DNA from: Alcaligenes aquatilis
GTDB taxonomy: Bacteria > Pseudomonadota > Gammaproteobacteria > Burkholderiales > Burkholderiaceae_B
Reading direction: 5' to 3'
Assembly: GCF_003076515.1 (NCBI RefSeq)
Contig: NZ_CP022390.1
Coordinates: forward strand, 2,108,001 to 2,172,000
DNA length: 64,000 bases
Every line of letters begins with the position of its first letter. Positions within the stretch are counted from its first letter, which is position 1. The notes beneath the pieces were generated by a model, which was not told the DNA's origin, made no database searches, and saw nothing but the letters and a program-made list of their open reading frames with translations. The position numbers were made by a program, and so were the translations under genes. Below are positions 54,065-64,000 of the stretch, in pieces.

Positions 54065-54132
54065 GGCGGTGTAAATCCGCCCCCAGGGCCTTAAACAAAG
54101 CCGGCCAAGGCTTAGAAACAAGCACTTGGCCG
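54065..54132 (-). other. Paired hairpins in the sucB-lpdA spacer
   Basis: GGCGG-TGTAAAT-CCGCC (54065-54081) and CGGCCAAG / CTTGGCCG with a 15-nt loop (54102-54132). Neither has a U-tract. They may stabilise the sucB 3' end or tune lpdA translation. Confidence 0.4.
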
Positions 54133-54162
54133 TAAACATACTAGACTGAAACGACCACGTGC

Positions 54163-55380
54163 TTAGACGTTCAGCAACAAACGCTGAGGATCTTCCAGCG
54201 CTTCTTTCATGGCTACCAGACCCAGAACGGCTTCGCGGCCGTCGATGATGCGGTGATCGTAGGACATAGCCAGGTAGTTCATGGGGCGAACCACGATCTG
54301 ACCGTTCTCAACCACAGCACGGTCCTTGGTGGCGTGAATGCCCAGGATGGCGGACTGAGGTGGGTTGATGATCGGGGTGGACAGCATGGAGCCGAACACA
54401 CCACCGTTGGAGATCGAGAAGGTACCGCCTGTCATTTCTTCCAGGGTCAGTTTACCGTCGCGAGCACGGGCACCGAAGTCAGCGATTTGCTTTTCGATGT
54501 CAGCAATCGACATTTGATCAGCGTTACGCAGGATAGGTACCACCAGACCGCGTGGGCTACCAACAGCAACACCGATGTCGAAGTAACCGTGGTAGATCAC
54601 GTCTTTGCCATCGACCGAAGCGTTCAGCACGGGGTATTTCTTCAAAGCGGCCACAGCGGCTTTCACGAAGAAGGACATGAAGCCCAGCTTGACGCCGTGC
54701 TCTTTCTCGAACTGATCCTTGTACTTCTTGCGCAAATCCAGCACCGCTTGCATGTTCACTTCGTTGAACGTGGTCAGCATGGCGTTTTCGGATTGCGATT
54801 GCAGCAAACGCTCGGCGATACGAGCACGCAGACGGCTCATGGGCACGCGCTGCTCTGGGCGGCCGTCCAGGGACAACGTAGCAGGAGCAACAGGAGCGGC
54901 AGCAGGCTTGCTGGCAGCAGCGGCGTTGGCTTCCAGGGCGTCACCCTTGGTGATGCGACCGCCACGACCGGAACCTTCCACGGAGCTGGCTTCCACACCT
55001 TTCTCAGCCAGGATCTTGGCAGCGGCAGGCGAAGCGACCGAGGAAGCGGCGGAGCTGGCGGCAGGAGCAGCAGCGGCTGGGGCAGCCGCAGGCGCAGCTT
55101 CTTCAGCGGCAGCGGCAGGAGCAGCAGCGCTGGCCTTGCCTTCGGAGTCGATACGAGCCAGTACGTCGCCGGAGGTAACGGTGCTGCCGTTGGCCTTGAC
55201 GATTTCGCTCAGCACGCCCGAGGCAGGAGCGGGAACTTCCAGGACAACCTTGTCGGTTTCGACTTCGATCAGGATTTCATCAGCCTGAACCATTTCGCCA
55301 GGTTGTTTTTTCCACTCCAACAAGGTTGCTTCGGAGATGGATTCAGAAAGTTGGGGAACCAGAACGTCAGTAATTGCCAT
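54163..55380 (-). CDS. sucB: 2-oxoglutarate dehydrogenase E2, dihydrolipoyl succinyltransferase
   Basis: Core of the 2-oxoglutarate dehydrogenase complex that moves succinyl from lipoyl-lysine to CoA. The 405-residue protein has one lipoyl domain (ETDKVVLEV, lipoyl-Lys near 44), an Ala/Pro-rich linker near 85-115, the E1/E3-binding domain near 120-155 (AKILAEKGVEASSVEGSGRGG), and the catalytic domain with SYDHRIIDG near 373-381 (catalytic His and Asp). Starts 35 nt after the sucA stop. Also called odhB in related genera. Confidence 0.96.
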   Translation of the reverse strand: MAITDVLVPQLSESISEATLLEWKKQPGEMVQADEILIEVETDKVVLEVPAPASGVLSEIVKANGSTVTSGDVLARIDSEGKASAAAPAAAAEEAAPAAAPAAAAPAASSAASSVASPAAAKILAEKGVEASSVEGSGRGGRITKGDALEANAAAASKPAAAPVAPATLSLDGRPEQRVPMSRLRARIAERLLQSQSENAMLTTFNEVNMQAVLDLRKKYKDQFEKEHGVKLGFMSFFVKAAVAALKKYPVLNASVDGKDVIYHGYFDIGVAVGSPRGLVVPILRNADQMSIADIEKQIADFGARARDGKLTLEEMTGGTFSISNGGVFGSMLSTPIINPPQSAILGIHATKDRAVVENGQIVVRPMNYLAMSYDHRIIDGREAVLGLVAMKEALEDPQRLLLNV

Positions 55381-55414
55381 GATTATATTTTCCGTATTTA
55401 AAATTTGGGGTGCG

Positions 55415-58282
55415 TTATTTGGTCAGCATGAAGCCTTTGCGAGCGCCGAAAGCCTGCTCCAGCAGTGCTTTGTGCTGTTCCTGGTGTTTGGCCAGGTAAC
55501 CAACAGCGGGCGAAGCGGACGCGGCGCGGCCGGCGTAACCCAACTTCTGACCTTCGGTCATGTTCTCGTAGATGTGATGCTGAACGTAGAACCATGCACC
55601 TTGGTTTTGAGGTTCGTCCTGAACCCAGATAACTTCCTTGGCGTTGCTGTACTTGGCCAGCTCAGCCTGGAAGGCTTTGTGGGCAAATGGATACAACTGC
55701 TCCACACGGATAATGGCAATATCGTTGCGCTCCAGCTCTTTGCGGTGGTTCACCAGATCGTAGTAAACCTTGCCCGAGCAAGCCAGAACACGTTTGACAG
55801 CGGCTGCATCAATCGCCTGATCCGTTTCACCGATCACAGGCATGAAGTGGCCTTCAGCCAGATCGCTCAAGGGCGAAGTAGCATCTTTATTACGCAGCAA
55901 GGACTTGGGCGTCATGATGACCAAGGGCTTGCGGAAAGGACGGATCATCTGACGACGCAGAACGTGGAAGATCTGGGCGCCGTTGGTGGGCTGAACAACC
56001 TGGATATTGTTGTCTGCGCACAGTTGCAAGAAACGCTCGATACGGGCCGAGGAGTGCTCAGGACCCTGACCTTCGTAGCCGTGTGGCAACATCAGAGTCA
56101 GACCGCAATGACGGCCCCACTTGGCTTCACCCGACGTAATGAACTGGTCAATAACAACCTGGGCACCGTTGGCAAAGTCGCCGAACTGGGCTTCCCAGAT
56201 AGTCAAAATATTAGGTTCTGCCGAAGCATAACCGTATTCAAAGGCCAGCACGGCTTCTTCGGACAAGACCGAGTCGATCACCGTGAAGGTGGCTTGACCT
56301 TCGGAGACGTTTTGCAAAGGAATATAGGTACCGTCGTTCCAGCGCTCACGTTTTTGATCGTGCAGCACAGCGTGACGGTGCGTGAACGTACCACGGCCCG
56401 AGTCCTGGCCGGTAATACGGATGGCGTAGCCATTGTTCACCAAGGTTGCAAAGGCCAAGTGTTCGCCCATGCCCCAGTCCACTTGAGCTTCACCGCGTGC
56501 CATGGCACGACGATCGTTCAGCATACGGTTAACCAGTGGGTGAACAGTAAAGCCCTCTGGCACGGTAGTCAGTTTTTCACCGATGCGTGTCAGCTCGGAC
56601 ATCGGCAAGGCGGTGTCAGCCTGGTCAGTCCATTTGGCGCCCAGGAAAGCGGACCAGTCGGTGGCGTACTTGTTCTTGTAGTCTGTCAGAACAGGTTCAA
56701 CCGTGCGCTTGCCGTCTTCCATCAATTGACGGTAGCTCTTGACCAGATCTTCAGGCTCGTTCTCGGACAGAATGCCTTGAGCAACCAGCTTGTCGGCGTA
56801 CAGCTTGCGCGTACCGTTGTGCTGACCAATTTTCTTGTACATCAGCGGCTGGGTCATCGAGGGAGTGTCTTGCTCGTTGTGGCCCAGTTTACGGAAGCAG
56901 ACGATATCAACCACGACGTCGTGCTTGAACTCGCGGCGGAAATCCAGAGCCAGCTGAGTCACGAACACCACGGCTTCCGGATCGTCGCCGTTAACGTGGA
57001 AGACAGGGGCTTCAATCATCTTGACCACATCCGTGCAATACAGTGTGGAACGTGTATCGCGTGGGTCAGAGGTGGTGAAACCGATCTGGTTGTTAATCAC
57101 GATGTGCAGCGTGCCACCGGTACCGTAGCCACGGGTCTGGGCCAGGTTCAGTGTTTCCATGACCACACCCTGACCGGCAAAAGCCGCGTCGCCGTGAACC
57201 AGCACAGGCAGAACCTGGCTGCCGTCCTCGTCGCTACGACGATCCTGACGGGCACGAACCGAACCTTCGACCACTGGGTTAACAATTTCCAGGTGGGAGG
57301 GGTTAAAGGCCAAGGACAAGTGAACCGGACCGCCACGGGTGGACAAGTCACTGGAGAAACCGTTGTGGTATTTCACGTCGCCGTCGGTCAGACCTTCAGC
57401 GTGACGGCCTTCAAATTCGGCAAACAGGTCGCCGGGCATTTTGCCCATGATGTTGACCAACATGTTCAGACGACCACGGTGAGCCATACCCACGATGATT
57501 TCCTGAACGCCGTTCTCGCCTGCGTGGTTAACGACCTCATCCATACAAGCGATGAAGCTTTCACCCCCTTCCAGGGAGAAGCGCTTTTGACCTACGTATT
57601 TGGTGTGCAGGAAGCGCTCCAGGCCTTCGGCCTCGGTCAGCTGCTTCAAGATATTGCGTTTTTGCTCAACGTTGAAAGAGCCTGTGCCATGCACTGACTC
57701 CAGGCGCTGCTGGATCCAACGCTTGACCACCGGGTCGGTGATATACATGAACTCTGCGCCCACCGAACGGGAATACGTGTCACGCAAGGCCTTGAGCATG
57801 TCGCGCAGCGTCATGGTGTCGGCTTTGGTGAAGTAGGTGTTGGTGGCGGAGTAGACCTGGTCCAGATCTGCTTCGGTCAAGCCGTAGAAAGCAGGATCCA
57901 GTTCAGGGATGCTGGGGCGTTCGGAGCGCTTCAGAGGATCCAGATCAGCAATGCGTGCACCCAGGGAGCGGTAAGCAGCAATCATGGACTGAATCGACAC
58001 TTGCTTCATGGCAACTGTCAGGTCCGGTGCTTGCGCGCTGGTCAGGAAGGCATTGGCTTTGGCTCGTTGGGCGAAGGACTCGACAATAGGCGCGTGAGCT
58101 TGATCGCGGGTGCTGTCGCGGCCGTCAGTAGCTGGCTGATGCTGTAGTTGATCGAAGTACTCGCGCCATTGGTCGGCGACAGAGCCTGGGTTGTCGAGGT
58201 AGGACTCGTAGAGTTCTTCGACGTAAGGAGCATTGCTCCCGAACAGATAAGAGTTACTGAGCAGTTCTTTTTGCGATGACAT
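55415..58282 (-). CDS. sucA: 2-oxoglutarate dehydrogenase E1 component
   Basis: Thiamine-diphosphate-dependent E1 that decarboxylates 2-oxoglutarate in the TCA cycle. The 955-residue protein has the N-terminal helical segment NSYLFGSNAPYVEELYESYL, the MAHRGRLNMLVNIMGK region near 267, GDAAFAGQGVVMET near 370 (ThDP binding), and the C-terminal ENMTEGQKLGYAGRAASASPAVGY. Length matches E. coli SucA (933). First gene of sucA-sucB-lpdA. The leader contains a CGAGTG-TTT-CACTCG repeat at 58301-58315. Confidence 0.97.
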   Translation of the reverse strand: MSSQKELLSNSYLFGSNAPYVEELYESYLDNPGSVADQWREYFDQLQHQPATDGRDSTRDQAHAPIVESFAQRAKANAFLTSAQAPDLTVAMKQVSIQSMIAAYRSLGARIADLDPLKRSERPSIPELDPAFYGLTEADLDQVYSATNTYFTKADTMTLRDMLKALRDTYSRSVGAEFMYITDPVVKRWIQQRLESVHGTGSFNVEQKRNILKQLTEAEGLERFLHTKYVGQKRFSLEGGESFIACMDEVVNHAGENGVQEIIVGMAHRGRLNMLVNIMGKMPGDLFAEFEGRHAEGLTDGDVKYHNGFSSDLSTRGGPVHLSLAFNPSHLEIVNPVVEGSVRARQDRRSDEDGSQVLPVLVHGDAAFAGQGVVMETLNLAQTRGYGTGGTLHIVINNQIGFTTSDPRDTRSTLYCTDVVKMIEAPVFHVNGDDPEAVVFVTQLALDFRREFKHDVVVDIVCFRKLGHNEQDTPSMTQPLMYKKIGQHNGTRKLYADKLVAQGILSENEPEDLVKSYRQLMEDGKRTVEPVLTDYKNKYATDWSAFLGAKWTDQADTALPMSELTRIGEKLTTVPEGFTVHPLVNRMLNDRRAMARGEAQVDWGMGEHLAFATLVNNGYAIRITGQDSGRGTFTHRHAVLHDQKRERWNDGTYIPLQNVSEGQATFTVIDSVLSEEAVLAFEYGYASAEPNILTIWEAQFGDFANGAQVVIDQFITSGEAKWGRHCGLTLMLPHGYEGQGPEHSSARIERFLQLCADNNIQVVQPTNGAQIFHVLRRQMIRPFRKPLVIMTPKSLLRNKDATSPLSDLAEGHFMPVIGETDQAIDAAAVKRVLACSGKVYYDLVNHRKELERNDIAIIRVEQLYPFAHKAFQAELAKYSNAKEVIWVQDEPQNQGAWFYVQHHIYENMTEGQKLGYAGRAASASPAVGYLAKHQEQHKALLEQAFGARKGFMLTK

Positions 58283-58802
58283 TATTACGCTTCACCTATC
58301 CGAGTGTTTCACTCGTGTTGAGATGCAGGAAAACCTTCCGCGACACGGACCTCGCCGGTTAGCGGATAGCAGGAGCAGAAGGCAACGTAGGACGCCTTAT
58401 ACAAGCCGTATCGATCTAGTATAACGCCGCACACAAAAGGCGCAATTAATGACATCTAAAATGCTTAGGGACTACATCAGACCGTTGGCATTAACAAACA
58501 CATCGATCTATCACAGGGGCGAATTCTTACAAAAGAAGCGCATCAAATCATGATTGACTCCTCTGGCCCGCCCCACATGAAGGAAAAATTCCGATATGCT
58601 AAACGGGTGCAGCAAGTACGCGCTTCGCGGGCCCCTTTTCCACCAAACTGAGCCCTGCCTGCCCTTGGTCACCTTGAGGCAGGCAGCCAGCGTTGCCATC
58701 ACATATGCTGTCTATAACAAATCAGCACCTACCTGGTGACTGTATTTCTTATAAATTAGATTCACTTTTACACTAGAAAATCCTATCAGGAGCTTTACCA
58801 AC
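58283..58802. other. Divergent spacer between sucA and maeB
   Basis: 520 bp without a credible gene that must hold promoters for both sides. A minus-strand TATACT (58418-58423) is a candidate -10 for sucA but its -35 is poor. Near maeB, a 9-bp perfect stem CTGCCTGCC / GGCAGGCAG (58655-58686) encloses a GGTCACC palindrome, a possible operator. The CGAGTG/CACTCG repeat lies just before sucA. An AGGAG site precedes maeB. Confidence 0.5.
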
Positions 58803-61097
58803 ATGGATGCCAACGCCGATCTGGCCAAACTTGCGCTGGACTATCACGCGTATCCCACGCCCGGGAAAATCTCGGTGGTCCCCACCAAGACCCTAGCCAA
58901 TCAAGATGACCTCTCGCTAGCCTACTCCCCCGGCGTCGCATCTGCTTGCATGGCCATCCACGCCGAAGGCGAAGAAGCCGCCGCCAAGTACACCTCGCGC
59001 GCCAACCTGGTTGCCGTGGTCACCAACGGTACCGCCGTGCTGGGTCTGGGCAATATCGGCCCGCTGGCCGCCAAGCCCGTCATGGAAGGCAAAGGCTGCC
59101 TGTTCAAGAAATTCGCTGGCATCGATGTGTTCGATATCGAACTGAATGAAACCGATCCGGACAAGCTGGTCGACATCATTGCTGCGCTGGAGCCCACCCT
59201 CGGTGGTGTGAACCTGGAAGATATCAAGGCCCCCGAGTGCTTCTATATTGAGAAGAAGCTGCGCGAGCGCATGAGCATTCCCGTGTTCCACGACGACCAG
59301 CACGGTACAGCCATCATCTCGTCCTCCGCTGTCCTGAACGGCCTGAAGGTCGTCAACAAGAGCATCGCCGACATCAAGCTGGTTTGCTCGGGTGCGGGCG
59401 CTGCTGCCATTGCCTGCCTGGACCTGCTGGTGGCCCTGGGCGTGAAACAAAGCAACATTTTCGTGGCTGACTCGCGCGGCATCATCTGGAAAGGTCGCGA
59501 CGAAAACATGGAGCCCAACAAGGCTCGTTACGCTCAAGAAACCGATGCCCGCACACTGGCCGATGCCATGGTGGATGCTGACGTGTTCCTGGGTTGCTCG
59601 GCTCCTGGCGTTCTGAGCGCCGATATGGTCAAGACCATGGCCGACAAGCCGCTGATTCTGGCCCTGGCCAACCCCGAGCCTGAAATTCGCCCTGAAGTGG
59701 CCAAGGCTGCCCGCCCTGACTGCATCATCGCGACCGGCCGTTCGGACTACCCGAACCAGGTCAACAACGTGCTGTGCTTTCCCTTCATCTTCCGTGGTGC
59801 CCTGGACGTTGGTGCCAGCGTGATCAACGAGGAAATGAAGCTGGCTTGCGTGAAAGCCATTGCCGAGCTGGCCCAGGTCGAGCAAAGCGACGATATGGCA
59901 ACCGCTTACGGCGGCGAAGATCTGCGTTTTGGTCCTGAGTACATCATCCCCAAACCGTTTGATTCCCGTCTGATCGTTCAGATCGCTCCGGCCGTGGCCC
60001 AAGCGGCGATGGACTCCGGCGTTGCCGCCCGTCCTATCGAAGACATGGATGCCTACCGTCAGAAACTGATCGCCATGACCTACCACACCGGCCCGCTGAT
60101 GCGTCCGTTGTACATGCAGGCCAAGGCCGCGCCCAAGCGCATCATTTACGCTGACGGCGAAGACGAGCGCGTATTGCGTGCCGTGCAAACCGTGGTGGAC
60201 GAAAAGCTGGCTCAGCCAATTTTGGTTGGCCGCCCCAGCGTGATCGACATGCGCGTCAAGAAAGCAGGCCTGCGCCTGGAAGCGGGCAAGAACGTGCAAA
60301 TCGTGGACCCGGAAGACGACGATCGCTTCACCGAAACCTGGACCGCCTACTACAAGCTCAAAGCACGTGAAGGCGTCACTCCAGACATCGCCAAGGCCAT
60401 GATTCGCAAGCACAACTCGCTGATCGGCGTGATGCTGCTGCAACGCGGTGACGCCGACGGCATGATCTGCGGCGTGGCCAGCAACTACGACAGCCAACTG
60501 AACTATGTCGAACAAGTCATTGGTCTGAAAAAAGAAGCCCAAACCTTCGCAGCCATGAACGTGCTGATGCTGCCTACACAAACCCTGTTTGTGTGCGACA
60601 CCCACGTGAACGAGAACCCTACAGCCGAGCAAATCGCCGACATGACGATCCAGGCTGCTGAGGAAGTTCGCCGTTTTGGCGTGGTGCCTCGCGTTGCGCT
60701 CTTGTCGCACTCGAACTTTGGCAGCCGCCAGACCGAGTCCTCGCGCAAGATGGCCAAGGCTCGTCAGATCCTGGCTGAACGCGCTCCCGACCTGGAAGTG
60801 GACGGCGAAATGCACGCTGACTCCGCCTTGTCCGAGAAGATCCGCCTGAAAGCCTTCCCCGACAGCACGCTGCGCGGTTCGGCCAACCTGCTGATCACGC
60901 CTAACCTGGACGCCGGCAACATCACCTACAACATGCTGAAGATGACCGGTAGCAACGGTGTGGCCATGGGCCCCATCCTGCTGGGTGCAGCTCGCCCCAT
61001 CCACATCCTGACCACCAGCGCCACGGTGCGTCGCATCATCAACATGACAGCCCTGGCTGTTGTGGATGCCCAGCAAGAAGCCCAGCAAAACAGCTAA
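58803..61097 (+). CDS. maeB: NADP-dependent malic enzyme with C-terminal phosphotransacetylase-like domain
   Basis: Hybrid malic enzyme that converts malate to pyruvate and CO2, making NADPH; in E. coli it is activated or inhibited by acetyl-CoA through the C-terminal domain. The 764-residue protein has [20 protein letters not shown] near 70 in the malic-enzyme domain, FHDDQHGTA near 160, the cofactor motif [16 protein letters not shown] near 195, and a PTA-like domain from about residue 430 ([28 protein letters not shown]). This PTA domain usually lacks activity. The window has no ackA/pta, so this is MaeB and not a transferase. A terminator follows. Confidence 0.95.
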   Translation: MDANADLAKLALDYHAYPTPGKISVVPTKTLANQDDLSLAYSPGVASACMAIHAEGEEAAAKYTSRANLVAVVTNGTAVLGLGNIGPLAAKPVMEGKGCLFKKFAGIDVFDIELNETDPDKLVDIIAALEPTLGGVNLEDIKAPECFYIEKKLRERMSIPVFHDDQHGTAIISSSAVLNGLKVVNKSIADIKLVCSGAGAAAIACLDLLVALGVKQSNIFVADSRGIIWKGRDENMEPNKARYAQETDARTLADAMVDADVFLGCSAPGVLSADMVKTMADKPLILALANPEPEIRPEVAKAARPDCIIATGRSDYPNQVNNVLCFPFIFRGALDVGASVINEEMKLACVKAIAELAQVEQSDDMATAYGGEDLRFGPEYIIPKPFDSRLIVQIAPAVAQAAMDSGVAARPIEDMDAYRQKLIAMTYHTGPLMRPLYMQAKAAPKRIIYADGEDERVLRAVQTVVDEKLAQPILVGRPSVIDMRVKKAGLRLEAGKNVQIVDPEDDDRFTETWTAYYKLKAREGVTPDIAKAMIRKHNSLIGVMLLQRGDADGMICGVASNYDSQLNYVEQVIGLKKEAQTFAAMNVLMLPTQTLFVCDTHVNENPTAEQIADMTIQAAEEVRRFGVVPRVALLSHSNFGSRQTESSRKMAKARQILAERAPDLEVDGEMHADSALSEKIRLKAFPDSTLRGSANLLITPNLDAGNITYNMLKMTGSNGVAMGPILLGAARPIHILTTSATVRRIINMTALAVVDAQQEAQQNS

Positions 61098-61111
61098 TCC
61101 TGTCTAGCTAT

Positions 61112-61151
61112 AAAAAAACCGGATGTCGCTTTATGCGACATCCGGTTTTTT
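61112..61151. terminator. Bidirectional terminator between maeB and the lactate permease gene
   Basis: 17-bp stem AAAAAACCGGATGTCGC / GCGACATCCGGTTTTTT with a TTTAT loop, A-tract and T-tract on both sides, between convergent genes. Confidence 0.93.
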
Positions 61152-61192
61152 ATTCCTCATTCAAGCCCTGTTATGTACGACAGGCGCTCGCG

Positions 61193-62956
61193 TTACGCCA
61201 TCGCCGGAGCCATTTGACGGCCCCGAGACAAGCTCAAACCACCGATGGTCACGGCCAGGAAAACAGCGGCAGCCAGCCACCAGCCTACAGCACCTGTAAT
61301 CAAAGCCTGCCCAATCAAGCCGGCCTGAATAACGTAATAAACCATGGGAATCAGGGTCTTGCGCACAATTTCCCCTTCTCGTCCCAACATGCCAACCACG
61401 GCGCCCGCCGCCACGACGTTATGCACACAAATCATATTGCCAGCCGCACCGCCGACTGCTTGCAGGGCCACGACGATGGCGGACTGATCCACACTCAAAC
61501 CAATTTGCTGGGCTGTCGAGAACTGGAAGTACGAGAACATCATATTGCTGACCGTATTGGAGCCAGCGATAAAGGCCCCCAAGCCACCTACCCAGGGTGA
61601 AATCGTTGGCCACGCTTGACCGGCAGCAGCAGCCGCACCTTGGGCCAGGACCAAGGGCATGCTGGCAATCGAGCCATCGGCAGCGGCCGAATTGATGAAC
61701 ACTTGCACCATAGGCACAGCCAGCAACAAGGCAGGCGCAGCACTGCCCATGGTGCGCAGCGATTGCGTGACCCCTTGCATATACTGCTGTCCATTCATGC
61801 GAAAGATGGCGATACATGCCAGGGACACCAGAATCAAGATCGCACCTGGTGAAAACAACAGTTGTACCGACGTTGTAATATTCGTACCAAACAACGCTTC
61901 AATCTTGATCGTCGCAGACGGACCAGTCAGCCAGGCTTTCACAGCAGGGACAGTCCGGGTAAAAATCAGCAGCAACACAACCAGCACATAGGGCGAGAAG
62001 GCTCGCAGCACAGAAAACGTCTGCTTGCTTTCAACATTGTCCATGGCAACCGTGCCCAGCCAATGGGAAGGCCACTGACTGCGATCGGGGAAATCAAAGG
62101 TCTTGGATGGCGCAAACCAGCCCTTGCGTGCTGCCGTCACGACAATCACCAGCCCTACCATCGCACCCAGCATGGACGGAAACTCTGGCCCCAAAACCAC
62201 TGCAATCAAGTAATACGGAACAGTGAAAGCCACGCCGGCAAACAAGGCAAATTTCCAGGCGCCCAAGCCTTCCGCGAAGGACCGGCGCTCACCAAAGAAA
62301 CGCGTCAACAAGCCGCACAGCAACAAAGGAATCACAAAGCCGGTCAAGGCATGAATCAGTGCCACGTTCTCGACAATCTGCTGCAAATACTCCATCGGCT
62401 GCATAGGAGCGATGGCCGCGGCTACATCAAGCTTGTTATCGACCCCCGAGCGCACACCGACCAGCATGGGTGTGCCAACCGCGCCAAACGAAACCGGTGT
62501 GGACTGAATGACCAGAACCGACATCACGGCCGCCATCGCGGGAAATCCCAAAGCCAGCAGCAAAGGGGCACCGACAGCAGACGGTGTTCCAAAACCCGAT
62601 GAACCCTCAATCAGGGATCCAAATAACCACGCCACAATAATGACCTGCACACGACGGTCAGGTGAAATATCCATAAAGCCCTGGCGAATGGCTGCTAGCG
62701 CGCCGCCCACCTTGAGGGTGTTCAGCAGCAGGATGGCTCCAAAGACAATGAACAGCAAGGTCAGAGCGATCATCACCCCGTTGAGCGTGGCTGCAGCAAC
62801 AACCTCGGCCTGGCTGCCCCACGCGAACAAAGCCAGCAAGGCTGTCACAATATAGGCCGTACCCATAGACAGTTTCGCCGAGCGCCCCAGCACCACCATC
62901 AACAAAAACACAACCAACAATGGCGCCAGGGCCATCAGGGTGTATAAAAGATTCAT
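61193..62956 (-). CDS. lldP: L-lactate permease
   Basis: Inner-membrane lactate/glycolate:H+ symporter of the LctP family, about 12-14 helices in 587 residues. N-terminal [20 protein letters not shown], then the signature [20 protein letters not shown] near 113 and [17 protein letters not shown] near 151; the C-terminal [16 protein letters not shown] segment is also typical. A strong AAGGAG precedes the ATG. Divergent from a GntR regulator with two operator-like repeats between them. No lldD or lld operon enzyme is in the window; lactate oxidation genes may lie further left or elsewhere. The glycolate permease GlcA is the alternative identity. Confidence 0.92.
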   Translation of the reverse strand: MNLLYTLMALAPLLVVFLLMVVLGRSAKLSMGTAYIVTALLALFAWGSQAEVVAAATLNGVMIALTLLFIVFGAILLLNTLKVGGALAAIRQGFMDISPDRRVQVIIVAWLFGSLIEGSSGFGTPSAVGAPLLLALGFPAMAAVMSVLVIQSTPVSFGAVGTPMLVGVRSGVDNKLDVAAAIAPMQPMEYLQQIVENVALIHALTGFVIPLLLCGLLTRFFGERRSFAEGLGAWKFALFAGVAFTVPYYLIAVVLGPEFPSMLGAMVGLVIVVTAARKGWFAPSKTFDFPDRSQWPSHWLGTVAMDNVESKQTFSVLRAFSPYVLVVLLLIFTRTVPAVKAWLTGPSATIKIEALFGTNITTSVQLLFSPGAILILVSLACIAIFRMNGQQYMQGVTQSLRTMGSAAPALLLAVPMVQVFINSAAADGSIASMPLVLAQGAAAAAGQAWPTISPWVGGLGAFIAGSNTVSNMMFSYFQFSTAQQIGLSVDQSAIVVALQAVGGAAGNMICVHNVVAAGAVVGMLGREGEIVRKTLIPMVYYVIQAGLIGQALITGAVGWWLAAAVFLAVTIGGLSLSRGRQMAPAMA

Positions 62957-63176
62957 CTCCAGTTCTCCTTCGTATCGATCGCACGTTGTGTGGAAAGCGC
63001 CCTAAGACCATGGTGTCAGCCTCGGCTTAGTGCAGCCCCCCTCTTGTTGTCGCTTGGAGAATGATAGAGGTATTACCACTTTTTATTTACCGGCATAAAC
63101 CCTGATATTTTTAGCCTTTTTCACCCCTATACTGGCACTAAAAACAATAATTGGTCTTACCACTTAGAATTGATTT
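62957..63176. promoter_or_regulatory. lldP-lldR divergent control region with two GntR-type operators
   Basis: Two inverted repeats of the FadR-subfamily form: TGGT-CTT-ACCA at 63152-63162 (perfect) and AGGT-ATT-ACCA at 63068-63078 (one mismatch). Their centres are 84 bp apart, close to eight turns of B-DNA. A TATACT at 63128-63133 may be the -10 for the regulator and TATCAT (63061-63066, minus strand) for the permease; the -35 boxes are poor. Confidence 0.6.
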
Positions 63177-63956
63177 ATGACTACACACGCTAAAACACGT
63201 CTCTCAGACCAGATTACGGAAAAAATTATCCAGCTCATCCAGCAAGAGCAACTGCAGCCTGGTGACCGGATTCCCTCCGAGCGCCAGTTAGCCGACCAAC
63301 TGAATGTGTCCCGCGTACCCATACGGGAAGCGCTACGCACACTCAGTTCACAGGGTGTCTTGTTTACGCGTCGAGGAGGCGGCACCTTCGTGCAGAAAAG
63401 CGAATTGATCAATTGGCCCGCCCAAGCCATCGCTCCTTTGGAGCAGCTCCTTAGCCAGGACCCCTTGTATCGCTACGATGTGCTGGAGGCACGGCGAGCC
63501 TTGGAGGCCAGTACGGTTTGGCACGCTGCCATGCGGGCCACACAAGAGGATAAAAAACGGATCAAGCAGTGCTTTGACATCATGGTTGAGCACCAACAAA
63601 ATCAGGATACCGAGCTATCAGCCCGCGCTGATGCACATTTTCACTTGGCTATTGCCCAAGCCTCTCACAACGTGGTGCTCTTGCAGATCATGAATGGCCT
63701 GTTCCAACTGGTCTTTTCCACCGTCAAGGAAAACCGCCGTGCCATGTTCGAGTTCGACAATGCACGCGAAGTAGAGATACTGACCCAACAGCATGAAGCC
63801 GTAATGAACGCTATTTTGGAAGGCAATGCTGATCTGGCCCGAGACCAGATCAACAGGCATCTGGATCATGTGCAGGCCAAAGTCCGGCAGTCGGAAGAAA
63901 ATAGTGCCCGCGAGCAGCGGCTCTCCCGTTTCAACCACCAGCTCCTGCAGCCCTGA
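63177..63956 (+). CDS. lldR: GntR/FadR-family regulator, probable lactate regulator LldR
   Basis: The 259-residue protein has an N-terminal winged helix (LSDQITEKIIQLIQQEQLQPG, then DRIPSERQLADQLNVSRVPIREALRTL near 31-57) and a FCD ligand domain with RYDVLEARRALEASTVWHAA near 98 and the metal-ligand His residues (ADAHFHLAIAQASHN near 151, QQHEAVMNAI near 205). LldR/PdhR-type regulators have this form. It is divergent from lldP and the repeats between them match the TGGTNNNACCA operator. Most likely represses lldP and itself until lactate binds, by analogy with E. coli LldR. Confidence 0.88.
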   Translation: MTTHAKTRLSDQITEKIIQLIQQEQLQPGDRIPSERQLADQLNVSRVPIREALRTLSSQGVLFTRRGGGTFVQKSELINWPAQAIAPLEQLLSQDPLYRYDVLEARRALEASTVWHAAMRATQEDKKRIKQCFDIMVEHQQNQDTELSARADAHFHLAIAQASHNVVLLQIMNGLFQLVFSTVKENRRAMFEFDNAREVEILTQQHEAVMNAILEGNADLARDQINRHLDHVQAKVRQSEENSAREQRLSRFNHQLLQP

Positions 63957-64000
63957 ACCCTGGTCTGTACTGGATTCGTTGTATCAAGAGCATGTCTGAA

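Noticed and set aside
55337..57697. 786-codon open frame antisense to sucA
   Set aside because: Covers the E1 gene, whose motifs are intact in the other strand; long antisense frames are expected in GC-rich, biased genes.
58511..58702. 63-codon frame in the sucA-maeB spacer
   Set aside because: No ribosome site or family; it covers a hairpin and probable regulatory sequence.
58917..61088. 723-codon open frame antisense to maeB
   Set aside because: No Shine-Dalgarno or domain, and maeB has complete catalytic motifs on the opposite strand.

Overview
The window looks like a chromosomal segment of a betaproteobacterium of the order Burkholderiales, most likely Alcaligenaceae (Alcaligenes-like). 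This rests on the protein families seen (IF2 with a long Pro/Glu/Ala linker, a PHB cluster with PhaR, an odhA-sucB-lpdA-zapE block, a TrpRS with a C-terminal YegP-like domain), the moderately high GC content and the gene order. It is dominated by core genes. There is no rRNA, prophage, insertion sequence or CRISPR array. The organism call is inference from gene content only.

Layout. 1-2.5 kb: isoprenoid precursor genes dxs (cut by the left edge), ispA and xseB, all leftward. 2.6-13.3 kb: SseA-type sulfurtransferase and an EamA transporter; HtpX protease; a Na/Pi cotransporter; polA divergent from a LOG-family gene, the two start codons overlapping in one CATG; and a polar amino acid ABC importer (binding protein plus two permeases) with no ATPase beside it. 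13.3-15.0 kb: an SQR-like flavoprotein with a DUF1641 partner. 15.3-26.6 kb: translation genes on the minus strand, scpB-rluB and then rimP-nusA-infB-rbfA-truB-typA, the latter behind its own promoter and a terminator-like leader hairpin. 26.7-27.7 kb: two identical initiator tRNA genes.

27.8-36 kb: an unknown exported protein, a FemAB/GNAT-like protein, the PHB genes phaC, phaB and phaR (no phaA), pgeF-rluD, and divergent bamD. 36.2-41.6 kb: a leftward operon of cupin, FAD amine/amino-acid oxidase, the three TRAP transporter parts and a TetR regulator. Its promoter has a 20-bp perfect inverted repeat at the expected transcription start, so a self-regulated uptake-and-oxidation unit is likely. 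41.7-49.6 kb: SulP anion transporter with a long structured leader; a DinG/YoaA-type helicase with a LexA-box match in its promoter; tex; an acidic hypothetical protein; and a CatB-like acetyltransferase.

49.8-58.3 kb: trpS, zapE, then the 2-oxoglutarate dehydrogenase genes lpdA, sucB and sucA. 58.8-64 kb: NADP malic enzyme (maeB) and a lactate permease divergent from its probable GntR/LldR regulator, with two operator-like repeats 84 bp apart between them. The last two blocks together cover lactate entry, malate to pyruvate, and a TCA cycle step.

Nothing here is clearly a new defence or mobile system. The most interesting signals are regulatory: the rimP leader attenuator, the TetR operator, the LexA box, the LldR-type operator pair, the long SulP leader, and a 14-codon ORF with a strong Shine-Dalgarno site and a perfect hairpin beside sulP.
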